A stretch of DNA of 61,059 bases, taken from Chitinophagaceae bacterium (GTDB lineage: Bacteria > Bacteroidota > Bacteroidia > Chitinophagales > Chitinophagaceae). Shown here piece by piece: positions 27,318 through 34,517 of the stretch. Where the stretch lies: positions 1-61,059 of the forward strand of contig JABFRU010000039.1 of assembly GCA_013140985.1 (NCBI GenBank), read 5' to 3'. Each line of letters opens with the position of its first letter. Positions within the stretch are counted from its first letter, which is position 1. The translations under genes and the position numbers were made by a program. A model generated the notes under the pieces. The model saw nothing but the letters and a program-made list of their open reading frames with translations, did no database searches and was not told the origin of the DNA.

Positions 27318-28772
27318 ATGAAAAAGAAAAATATATTGATCATTACCCTCTCGTTTGGGATGGTAATATTCAGTTCCTGCGACAAGGATAAGCTTTCGCC
27401 GATACCACAAACTTTTGTCGCAGACGCCACTGCATTTGATACTCCCGGACGGATCGCCAATCAGGTCAACTCACTTTATGCTGCATTAAAAAGCGGTGCC
27501 TTTTTTGGTGGCCGGGCACAGATCGCCGGCGACATCCGTGGTGAAGACTTTATCAATGAAACTACAAATCTCGTAACAGGGGCTGATGTATGGCAATTGA
27601 ATTGCACCGGTACATCTGCCAATTTTGTAAAGAACATGTGGGCACAAGCTTATTATGTGATCAACCTATGCAATGTGTTTATTGATGGCATGGCTGCAAA
27701 AGGAGCTTCCGTTGTAGGGGCTGCATTAGCTGCCAATTATGTTGGCGAAGCACGGATGATCAGGGCCCTTTGTTATATGAAATTACTGGAACACTATGCC
27801 CGACCATTTGCAGATGGCAACGGTAATAAACCCGGCTTGCCTTTGCGTTTAGTTGGTATCAAAGAATCAGGATTCTCCGCATTGGCAAGAAGCACAGTTG
27901 CACAAGTGTATGCCCAGATAATTGCCGATCTTGATTTTGCAGAAACAAATCTGCCTGTTAATTATGCAACTGCAATTTTGAATACAACAAGAGGGCATCG
28001 TAATACTGCTATTGCTCTTAAAACAAGAGTTTATCTTGTTATGCAGGATTATCCAAAAGTGATAACAGAAGGTAATAAGCTAGCGCCGCAAGCTCTTCCT
28101 CCTTATAGTGCTACTTCTGGCGTTGCCAATGCTTTACAGGCAAACATTGTAAATGTATTCAGGTCTCCTTACACAACTACTGAATCCATTTTATCAATGC
28201 CTATGAGTTCTACTGCAGGTGATAACCCGGGTACGCAAAACCAATTGGGTTTTTATTTTGCAAAATCAACAGGTAACGGAGAATTTTCTTTAAACCCCAG
28301 TGGAATTATTGCTGATGCCGGATGGATTGCTGCTGATAGCAGAAGAACTTTTGTAGCTACAGTTTCAGGTAAACCATACCTGAACCTGAAATACAATGGC
28401 CCATCACCATATATTGATTTTGCCCCGATCATCCGGTATGCTGAAGTATTACTGAATTTGGCAGAAGCACTTGCAAGAACAAATGCTGGTGTGGATGTAA
28501 AGGCACTTGCAATAGTAAATGCTGTTCGCAAAAGATCAGATCCCAGCACCACATTGGCACCTGCATCACAGGCAGCACTTATTGCCGCTATCTTGCAGGA
28601 ACGCAGAATTGAATTTATGGGAGAAGGTTTGCGCAATATTGATCATATGCGTTTATTGCAAACCATACCTGCCAAAGGTTCTATCAGTGCAAAAGCAGCT
28701 TCTGAGTCTGGTTATATATGGCCTATATCAGCAGATGAAATGTCGTTGAATCCATTGATGACGGATAACTAG
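27318..28772 (+). CDS. SusD/RagB family nutrient-binding lipoprotein
   Basis: 484 residues. It is the lipoprotein lid of the SusCD complex at the cell surface. The signal peptide ends in lipobox FSSC (FSSCDKDK). The SusD pattern is seen in the helical part (VGEARMIRALCYMKLLEHYARPF) and the C-terminal region (PIIRYAEVLLNLAEALARTNAG, ILQERRIEFMGEGLRNIDHMRL). It belongs to the same operon as the SusC-like gene and is closed by a strong terminator at 28792-28824. Confidence 0.95.
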   Translation: MKKKNILIITLSFGMVIFSSCDKDKLSPIPQTFVADATAFDTPGRIANQVNSLYAALKSGAFFGGRAQIAGDIRGEDFINETTNLVTGADVWQLNCTGTSANFVKNMWAQAYYVINLCNVFIDGMAAKGASVVGAALAANYVGEARMIRALCYMKLLEHYARPFADGNGNKPGLPLRLVGIKESGFSALARSTVAQVYAQIIADLDFAETNLPVNYATAILNTTRGHRNTAIALKTRVYLVMQDYPKVITEGNKLAPQALPPYSATSGVANALQANIVNVFRSPYTTTESILSMPMSSTAGDNPGTQNQLGFYFAKSTGNGEFSLNPSGIIADAGWIAADSRRTFVATVSGKPYLNLKYNGPSPYIDFAPIIRYAEVLLNLAEALARTNAGVDVKALAIVNAVRKRSDPSTTLAPASQAALIAAILQERRIEFMGEGLRNIDHMRLLQTIPAKGSISAKAASESGYIWPISADEMSLNPLMTDN

Positions 28773-28791
28773 AATTTTTTATTCTAAATAT

Positions 28792-28824
28792 AAAAAGAGG
28801 CTGTTATTGTAATAGCCTCTTTTT
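28792..28824 (+). terminator. Terminator of the susC/susD operon
   Basis: Stem AAAAAGAGGCTGTT/AATAGCCTCTTTTT with one G-T wobble and loop ATTGT, ending in a T run, 20 bp past the susD stop. Confidence 0.9.
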
Positions 28825-28845
28825 ATTTCAAAGACAATCTAAGTT

Positions 28846-28853
28846 TATCTTTG
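28846..28853 (+). promoter_or_regulatory. TATCTTTG -7 element, 4 nt from the DCC1 gene ATG
   Basis: Exact TAnnTTTG match followed by GTAA and then ATG at 28858. It predicts a leaderless mRNA. It lies directly after the susD terminator. Confidence 0.7.
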
Positions 28854-28857
28854 GTAA

Positions 28858-29259
28858 ATGGAGGATAACAGCATTGTACTCTTCGACGGCGTCTGCAATT
28901 TTTGTAATTACTGGGTGAATTTTGCTATTAAAAGAGATAAGAAAAGAAAACTGAGATTTGCTCCATTGCAGGGAGAAACAGCAAAGAAATTGCTCCTGCA
29001 GTTTAACATCCAACCTACATCACTCAGCTCTGTCATTTTTATTGATAAAGGGAAAATATACACACAATCTTCGGCAGCTATTCGTATCTGTAAATATTTA
29101 GATGGCGGATGGAAACTTTGCTATGGTCTCATCATCATCCCAAAATTGATCCGGGATTTTTTTTATAATATCATTGCCCGCAACCGGTATAAATGGTATG
29201 GAAAGAAAGATGAGTGTATGATACCGGCACCCGGAGTAAAAGAAAGATTTCTTCCTTAG
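28858..29259 (+). CDS. DCC1-like (DUF393) thiol-disulfide family protein
   Basis: 133 residues. The motif LFDGVCNFCN has the CxxC pair Cys13 and Cys16 that defines this family, and FAPLQGETAKKLL and SSAAIRICKYLDG match the remaining pattern. Members are thioredoxin-fold proteins thought to act in thiol-disulfide exchange; partners are unknown. It is soluble, without a signal peptide. It is preceded by its own promoter 4 nt from the ATG. Its stop is 3 bp from the stop of the convergent 105-residue gene. Confidence 0.88.
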   Translation: MEDNSIVLFDGVCNFCNYWVNFAIKRDKKRKLRFAPLQGETAKKLLLQFNIQPTSLSSVIFIDKGKIYTQSSAAIRICKYLDGGWKLCYGLIIIPKLIRDFFYNIIARNRYKWYGKKDECMIPAPGVKERFLP

Positions 29260-29262
29260 CGT

Positions 29263-29580
29263 TTATTGAGCTGGTTTTGAGCTTTCCTTATAACGGATCT
29301 TCCTGTACTTACCTTCATTCCTGTCCCACTGAAAAAAAGAAATGACGCAACCTACTGCCAGGGAAAATACAATTAGTATCCAAATAGGGACAATGGAAAG
29401 ACCAAGCAGCACATATAAGTGGACACTTGCATACATATAACTCATGTATGAAATGATCATCGGTACAAAGAATATTAAAAAACCCCAGCCAATGGTATAT
29501 ACCAGTATATATGACCATTTGCCACCGGTCTTTTGATCGTCCCAATATTTCAGGAATCTTTTTTCTTTTGCAGACAACAT
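29263..29580 (-). CDS. Small two-TM protein, third gene of the E1 operon
   Basis: 105 residues, not recognised as a named family. Two membrane segments are visible (about 23-43 and 52-78), with a cytoplasmic-type charged N-terminus (MLSAKEKRFLKYW) and basic C-terminus. The beginning ML(S/T)xKE and the element Y-x-L-V-Y-T-I/F-I-L-I-Y-G resemble the adjacent 96-residue protein, so the two may be paralogues. It starts 1 bp after the stop of that gene. Confidence 0.65.
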   Translation of the reverse strand: MLSAKEKRFLKYWDDQKTGGKWSYILVYTIGWGFLIFFVPMIISYMSYMYASVHLYVLLGLSIVPIWILIVFSLAVGCVISFFQWDRNEGKYRKIRYKESSKPAQ

Positions 29581-29581
29581 A

Positions 29582-29872
29582 TTATGGAAGATGTTCTTTT
29601 TCTTTCAGTTTTTGATATTGTTTGGTCTGCATCCAGCGAAGGATATAGCCAAAGAAAACTCCGGCAACAGGAGCCATTGCTAAATTGATCCACAGTCTTT
29701 TCCTGAATAGTTCAGAAACAGGAACACCGCCTGCCAACACATCTATTACAGAAGTGATGATCGCCAATAGTACCCCAAAGATCAAACCGTAAATGAGTAT
29801 GAATTTCCATGCCGGCATTCGCATAGTTTCTTCAAGCCGGGCCAGTGTCTTTTGTTCTTTTGGAGTCAGCAT
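29582..29872 (-). CDS. Small two-TM protein, second gene of the E1 operon
   Basis: 96 residues, family not recognised. It has a charged amphipathic N-terminus (MLTPKEQKTLARLEETMRMP), two membrane segments (about 23-45 and 65-82) and a basic tail (KQYQKLKEKEHLP). The start is one base after the stop of the E1 gene, so translation is probably coupled. It is likely to be a paralogue of the next gene. A role with the dehydrogenase is only suggested by position. Confidence 0.65.
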   Translation of the reverse strand: MLTPKEQKTLARLEETMRMPAWKFILIYGLIFGVLLAIITSVIDVLAGGVPVSELFRKRLWINLAMAPVAGVFFGYILRWMQTKQYQKLKEKEHLP

Positions 29873-29873
29873 A

Positions 29874-32264
29874 CTATTCCTGCATCATTTTTTTGATAAC
29901 TGTTTCAATTTCCTCTGCATTCGGCTTACTGAAATAATCACCATCACTTCCATAAGCAGGACGATGGGCTTGGGCGGTAATAGTTCTTGGCGCTACATCC
30001 AGATAACGATAACCACCTTGTTCTTCCATCACTTTGTTGAACATATAAGCGGCTGCACCACCGGGCACATCTTCATCAACAAAAACGATACGATTGGTTT
30101 TTTTGAGTGATTCAAGGATCTTGTGATGAATATCAAAAGGCAATAATGTTTGCACATCTACGATCTCGCAGCTGATACCACCAGCTTCCAGTAAATTCAC
30201 AGCATCCTGCACAATTCTCAACGTAGAGCCATAAGAAACGATCGTTACATCCGTTCCTTCTTTGATCACTTCAGGTACACCAAACGGAACTGTGAATTCC
30301 AAAATATTAGAAGGCAATTTTTCTTTTAAACGATAACCATTCAAACATTCGATGATAAGGCCCGGATCATTGCTGCGTAATAATGTATTATACATGCCTA
30401 CTGCCTGCACCATATTTCTTGGCACACATACATACATTCCACGAAGCGCATTGATCACCATTCCCATGGGAGAACCGCTGTGCCAGATGCCTTCCAGGCG
30501 ATGGCCTCTTGTGCGAACGATCAGCGGACAACTTTGTGTACCGGCAGTACGGTAATGCAATGTTGATACATCATCACTCAACGGCTGCAACCCGTATAAT
30601 AAATAATCAAGATATTGAATCTCTGCAATAGGTCTTAATCCCCGCAATGCCAAACCTATTCCCTGCCCCATGATGGTTAATTCCCTTATGCCAGTATCAA
30701 AGATCCGTTGATGACCATGCTTTTGCTGCAAGCCACTGAAACCCTGGTTCACATCGCCGATATAACCAAGGTCTTCACCAAATGCAACGACTTTGGGATT
30801 GGAATGAAACAGTTCATCAAAAAATTTATTCAATACTTCAAAGCCATTCAATACAGGGGAATCATCACTGATCACCGCTTTTATTTCCGGTACTTTCAAT
30901 GCGCTTTTTACTCCTTCATTATAAAGATGTGTATTGTATAGCTTTTTATTTTCCCGGGACAGGTCGTTATAATAATCTTTTGTCCAGTAAGCTGCATCTG
31001 CATTGCCTGCAAGATCAAGTGCAGCATAAAGTGTTTTTAAAACATCCCGGCGAAGCGGCTCCCTGTTGGCTGACAGGTCTGTTACTAATTTTTTAAGATC
31101 ATCAGCCTGTTGCGGCAGGCTTCCAGCCATTGTGCTGATAAGATCATTTGTTCTTGCAACCTGTTCTTTGATCGGCGTTAAAAATTTTTCCCAGGCAGAA
31201 ACCTTGCTTTCTCTTACAAATTGTTTGGCATCATCTGCAATGGTATTCAATTCATCTTCCGAAGCCAATGCATTGGCAATGATCCACTCCTTCATTTTCT
31301 TTATACCATCCCAATCTCTTTCCCAATCCAGGCGTTCAGTTGATTTATATCTTTCGTGACTTCCGGAAGTGGAATGCCCCTGCGGTTGAGTTATTTCTTC
31401 AACATGAAATAAAACCGGTGTATGTGTTTCTCTTGCCAGCCTTATCCCCTCTTCAAAAGCTTCGCACATACCAGCGTAATCCCAGCCTTTTATCTTATAT
31501 ATATTGATACCATTGGTGTCTTCATCTTTTTTTAATCCGCTTACTGCGTCGGATACAGATGCTTTGGTAGTTTGAAATTTTTTAGGAACCGAAATACCAT
31601 AGCCATCATCCCAAACAAAAATGGCCAGCGGCACCTGCAGCACACCTGCTGCATTGACGGTTTCCCAAAAATGCCCTTCACTGGTAGAAGCATCACCAAT
31701 AGTTACAAAACAAACTTCGTTTCCGTTATTAGAAAGGTTTGTAAACCTGTGCAGTTGTTCAATATCCCTGAAAGATTTAGAAGCAAATGCTAAACCAAGT
31801 GCCCGGGGCATTTGCCCGCCGGTGGGAGCAATATCGCTGGACACATTCTTTAGTTGAGAAAGATCAAGCCAGTCACCATTATCATTTACAAAACGGGTGG
31901 CAAAATGGCAATTCATTTGCCGCCCGGCGCTGAAAGGTTCTCTTTCAATATCCGGGTCAGCATATAACTGTGCAAAAATTTGTTCAACAGTTGCCAATCC
32001 GGCTGCCAGCATAAAGGTCTGGTCACGGTAATAGCCGCTTCGAAAATCCCCTGCTTGAAAAAATTTAGCCATTGCTATCTGCGCCACTTCTTTACCATCT
32101 CCAAAAATGCCAAATTTGGCTTTGCCTCCCAATACCTCTTTTCTTCCTAACAGGCTGGCTTCCCGGCTGATGCAGGCAACACGAAAATCATTTAGCACCT
32201 CCTGTCTGAAGCTCTTGAATGAAAGTTTTGAAGCATCTGTTATGCTATCCGGGTTGTTTTCCAT
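29874..32264 (-). CDS. Fused E1 alpha/beta 2-oxoacid dehydrogenase (branched-chain type)
   Basis: 796 residues. The N-terminal half is the E1 alpha subunit: FGDGKEVAQIAMAKFF, then the thiamine-diphosphate site GDASTSEGHFWETVNAAG with the distal DDGYGIS (about 190-225). The C-terminal half from about 480 is E1 beta: VVAFGEDLGYIGDVNQGF, DTGIRELTIMGQGIGLALRG and RTRGHRLEGIWHSG. It should decarboxylate a branched-chain or related 2-oxoacid and pass the acyl group to E2. Fusion of the two subunits is usual in Bacteroidetes. The E2 and E3 genes are not in the window. A promoter element sits 4 nt from the ATG. Confidence 0.92.
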   Translation of the reverse strand: MENNPDSITDASKLSFKSFRQEVLNDFRVACISREASLLGRKEVLGGKAKFGIFGDGKEVAQIAMAKFFQAGDFRSGYYRDQTFMLAAGLATVEQIFAQLYADPDIEREPFSAGRQMNCHFATRFVNDNGDWLDLSQLKNVSSDIAPTGGQMPRALGLAFASKSFRDIEQLHRFTNLSNNGNEVCFVTIGDASTSEGHFWETVNAAGVLQVPLAIFVWDDGYGISVPKKFQTTKASVSDAVSGLKKDEDTNGINIYKIKGWDYAGMCEAFEEGIRLARETHTPVLFHVEEITQPQGHSTSGSHERYKSTERLDWERDWDGIKKMKEWIIANALASEDELNTIADDAKQFVRESKVSAWEKFLTPIKEQVARTNDLISTMAGSLPQQADDLKKLVTDLSANREPLRRDVLKTLYAALDLAGNADAAYWTKDYYNDLSRENKKLYNTHLYNEGVKSALKVPEIKAVISDDSPVLNGFEVLNKFFDELFHSNPKVVAFGEDLGYIGDVNQGFSGLQQKHGHQRIFDTGIRELTIMGQGIGLALRGLRPIAEIQYLDYLLYGLQPLSDDVSTLHYRTAGTQSCPLIVRTRGHRLEGIWHSGSPMGMVINALRGMYVCVPRNMVQAVGMYNTLLRSNDPGLIIECLNGYRLKEKLPSNILEFTVPFGVPEVIKEGTDVTIVSYGSTLRIVQDAVNLLEAGGISCEIVDVQTLLPFDIHHKILESLKKTNRIVFVDEDVPGGAAAYMFNKVMEEQGGYRYLDVAPRTITAQAHRPAYGSDGDYFSKPNAEEIETVIKKMMQE

Positions 32265-32268
32265 GCAG

Positions 32269-32276
32269 CAAAAATA
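32269..32276 (-). promoter_or_regulatory. TATTTTTG -7 element, 4 nt from the E1 gene ATG
   Basis: Exact TAnnTTTG match on the minus strand followed by CTGC and then the ATG at 32264. It predicts a leaderless mRNA. A TTTTC box lies about 17 bp upstream as a possible -33 element. Confidence 0.7.
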
Positions 32277-32359
32277 GGAAGATTGCCTGCCCTGAAAATA
32301 CTAGCTTAAAAATACTCCGCAGGGCTGCAACCCTTCTATGAAATATGCCATCTTTGGCT

Positions 32360-32367
32360 TACTTTTG
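32360..32367 (+). promoter_or_regulatory. TACTTTTG -7 element of the DUF1573 pair
   Basis: Exact TAnnTTTG consensus, giving a leader of about 15-22 nt to the ATG at 32390. Confidence 0.65.
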
Positions 32368-32389
32368 ATACCTCCAAACCGGTTTAAAA

Positions 32390-32830
32390 ATGAAGAAGAT
32401 CATAGCCCTTTTATCACTAACCGCCTGTGTTCTTTTTGCCGGGGCGCAAACCCTGGTGACACAGGAAGATCCGCTTGTTTTAAAACAAACCGAGTATAAT
32501 TTTAGCCAGATACCGCAAGGTAAACCCGTTTTTTACACTTTTGAGATCGTAAACACTGGCAAAACTCCTTTGAAACTTGATGATGTACATGCCGCATGCG
32601 GATGTACCACTCCTGAATGGAGCCGTGACCCGATAGCACCCGGCGCAACTGCCAAAATAAGAGTGGGATATAATGCTGCTACCGAAGGTCCATTTGAAAA
32701 GCCTATCACTATTACTTATAACACTAATCAATCAAAACAAATAAAGATCAAAGGTACTGTATGGAAGGCTCCGGAGGGTTCTGCCCCCGCTAATGCTTCA
32801 ATTGATCTATTAAAAAAACAAACCTTTTAA
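32390..32830 (+). CDS. DUF1573 exported protein, first copy
   Basis: 146 residues with a signal peptide (MKKIIALLSLTACVLFAGAQ). The single Ig-like domain shows the DUF1573 marks: a FSQIPQGKPVFYTFEIVNTG opening, AACGCTTPEWSRDPIAPGATAKIRV and a closing IKIKGTVW. Members are envelope beta-sandwich proteins of unknown function, common in Bacteroidetes. It is followed after 12 bp by a second copy on the same transcript. Confidence 0.9.
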   Translation: MKKIIALLSLTACVLFAGAQTLVTQEDPLVLKQTEYNFSQIPQGKPVFYTFEIVNTGKTPLKLDDVHAACGCTTPEWSRDPIAPGATAKIRVGYNAATEGPFEKPITITYNTNQSKQIKIKGTVWKAPEGSAPANASIDLLKKQTF

Positions 32831-32842
32831 AATTTGTAAACC

Positions 32843-33298
32843 ATGAAGAAGATCCTTTTACTGGCCGCTGCTTTTGTATTTACTCTTACTGTTTCTGCTC
32901 AAACTAAAGCGGAAGAGATTGCAAAATTCAATACCGAGTCATATGACTTTGGAAAAATAAAGCAAGGTGTTCCTGTTACGTATTATTTTGAAATCAAAAA
33001 TATAAGTAATAAGCCTATTATCGTCGAAAGTGCATCAGCCAGCTGTGGTTGCACAGTTCCTGAAAAACCAGAAGAACCAATTGAACCTGGCAAAACTGGT
33101 AAAATAAAGGTTCAATACAGCGCAGCTTCGGTGGCGCCTTTTACAAAAGATGTATTCATAAAACTTTCCGGTGTTAGCGAAACAAAAACATTACATATCA
33201 CAGGTGAGGTACTGACCGTTGAAGCCTATGATGCATATATGAAAGAAAAAGCCAATACCCCTCCGGCTAAAAACGACAAGGAGAAGCCAAAGAATTAA
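32843..33298 (+). CDS. DUF1573 exported protein, second copy
   Basis: 151 residues with a signal peptide ending VSAQ. It is clearly a paralogue of the gene before it: FGKIKQGVPVTYYFEIKNISN, SASCGCTVPEKPEEPIEPGKTGKIKV and TLHITGEV align along the whole domain, but the Trp after CGCTxPE is replaced. A charged Lys/Pro-rich tail of about 15 residues is extra. The pair probably arose by tandem duplication. A strong terminator follows at 33322-33349. Confidence 0.9.
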   Translation: MKKILLLAAAFVFTLTVSAQTKAEEIAKFNTESYDFGKIKQGVPVTYYFEIKNISNKPIIVESASASCGCTVPEKPEEPIEPGKTGKIKVQYSAASVAPFTKDVFIKLSGVSETKTLHITGEVLTVEAYDAYMKEKANTPPAKNDKEKPKN

Positions 33299-33321
33299 AG
33301 ATAGCTTTTAACCAAATACAG

Positions 33322-33349
33322 ATCCTCCCGCAAAACGGGAGGATTTTTT
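33322..33349 (+). terminator. Terminator of the DUF1573 pair
   Basis: Perfect 9-bp stem ATCCTCCCG/CGGGAGGAT with loop CAAAA and a T run, 23 bp past the stop codon. Confidence 0.92.
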
Positions 33350-33351
33350 AT

Positions 33352-33430
33352 AGCCCGCCCCAAACCCCTCCGAAAGAGGGGCTTTAGACTCCGCTATTTG
33401 GAGACTCTGATACTATACGAGGATACTAGT
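33352..33430. repeat. Hairpin-rich intergenic segment
   Basis: Two consecutive hairpins occur after the terminator: CCCCTC/GAGGGG, and CTCC/GGAG with flanking AGA/TCT. A GATACTA direct repeat also occurs twice. It lies between two plus-strand genes and may be a dispersed repeat. This is not provable from one copy. Confidence 0.35.
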
Positions 33431-33458
33431 TTAATCTTACTACCCTCAAACCAACTGC

Positions 33459-33923
33459 ATGAAAGAACAATTACCCGAAGCATGGCAGATCCATAATAAA
33501 ATGAACCTGCTGCTGATAGACAATATTACCGATGCCGGTATGCAAAAAACGTTGAGTGCAAGAGGTGGCCGTACCATTTACCAGCAACTCATACATATCC
33601 ATAATGTGCGGATACAATGGCTGGAGATCTGCGCTAAAGACATTTTTAAAAAATATAAAGTGCTGGATAAGGAAGCGGTTGTCAACAAGAAAGAATTGTG
33701 CAACGCCCTTGAAGGTTCTGCAAAAGGTATTGAAGAATTATTGAGCCGCAGCTGGGATGACGCTGGTAGAGTAAAAGGTTTTAAAAAAGGAGTAATCTCC
33801 TTTTTCGGTTATTTTATTTCACATGAGTCACATCACCGTGGTAATATTCTGGTAACCCTGAAACAATGCGGTGAAAAAATTCCCGATGCCGTTAAGCAGG
33901 GACTCTGGGAATGGGGAAAATGA
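33459..33923 (+). CDS. DinB-like four-helix metal-binding protein
   Basis: 154 residues, all helical. The likely metal ligands are in LIHIHNVRIQW near residue 47 and in SHESHHRGNI near residue 125, which is the HxxxH-type pattern of DinB/YfiT proteins. Members include thiol-dependent S-transferases and proteins of unknown function. No partner is suggested by context. It follows the hairpin-rich segment at 33352-33430. Confidence 0.8.
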   Translation: MKEQLPEAWQIHNKMNLLLIDNITDAGMQKTLSARGGRTIYQQLIHIHNVRIQWLEICAKDIFKKYKVLDKEAVVNKKELCNALEGSAKGIEELLSRSWDDAGRVKGFKKGVISFFGYFISHESHHRGNILVTLKQCGEKIPDAVKQGLWEWGK

Positions 33924-34097
33924 TTCATACCTATTACTCCCCTATTTCAGGTGAGACGTACTGTCATATTAAAGCAATATTATCTTCTTTTCTTTTTTCC
34001 ACAATCCTGTCGAAACAATTTGATTTTCACTGGGCCCTGTGCAAAAAAAAATCTTTGGCACAATTCTTTTAGCAAAAAGGATACAAAATCACTTTTT

Positions 34098-34427
34098 ATG
34101 ACCAATCAAGTAAGTGTAGTAAAGCCAGATGTGCTGAAAGAAAATATGTTGTCTATAAGTTCTTTCCTCAAAGAATCGTATTCCAGCGCAAGAAAGAATA
34201 TATATGAGGGGGTTAATTTTTTCAAAGACGAGTTTTCAGCTTTCTATAATAAAACAGGCAGCTATATTAATCAAATGATGTTGCCTGTCAACAATTTCCT
34301 GAAAGATATTGCACAAATAAATACAGAGTTGCAGCAGGAAGGATCAAAAAATTACCCTGTCCCGGGCCAGGCTCCTCTTGTACCTATAGATGAAGCATTA
34401 CAATCGCCAATGGAAGAAAATTATTAA
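34098..34427 (+). CDS. Small helical protein of unknown function
   Basis: 109 residues from the ATG at 34098, chosen because the upstream extension (from 33951) is Cys/Phe-rich and has no coding look. The protein is probably helical over residues 10-75 (ENMLSISSFLKESYSSARKNIYEGVNFFKDEF) and ends in a Pro-rich tail. It has no signal peptide, membrane segment or known motif. Its stop is immediately followed by the palindrome that fills the gap to the convergent SEDS-PBP gene. Confidence 0.6.
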   Translation: MTNQVSVVKPDVLKENMLSISSFLKESYSSARKNIYEGVNFFKDEFSAFYNKTGSYINQMMLPVNNFLKDIAQINTELQQEGSKNYPVPGQAPLVPIDEALQSPMEENY

Positions 34428-34517
34428 GAAGACGGGAAGCCGGGAAGACTGTAAGTCCGAAAGAGTAATCGTTCTGGCTTACGTTCTTTCCGTCTTCCGG
34501 ACTTTCTGACTTTTAGA
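34428..34517. repeat. Heptamer-built palindrome filling the gap between convergent genes
   Basis: 90 bp spanning exactly from one stop codon to the other. The left half is purine-rich (GAAGACGG, GGAAGCC, GGAAGAC type units), the right half is its imperfect complement (CTTTCCG, TCTTCCG, GACTTTC). It can fold into one long hairpin and may terminate transcription from both sides. Confidence 0.7.
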
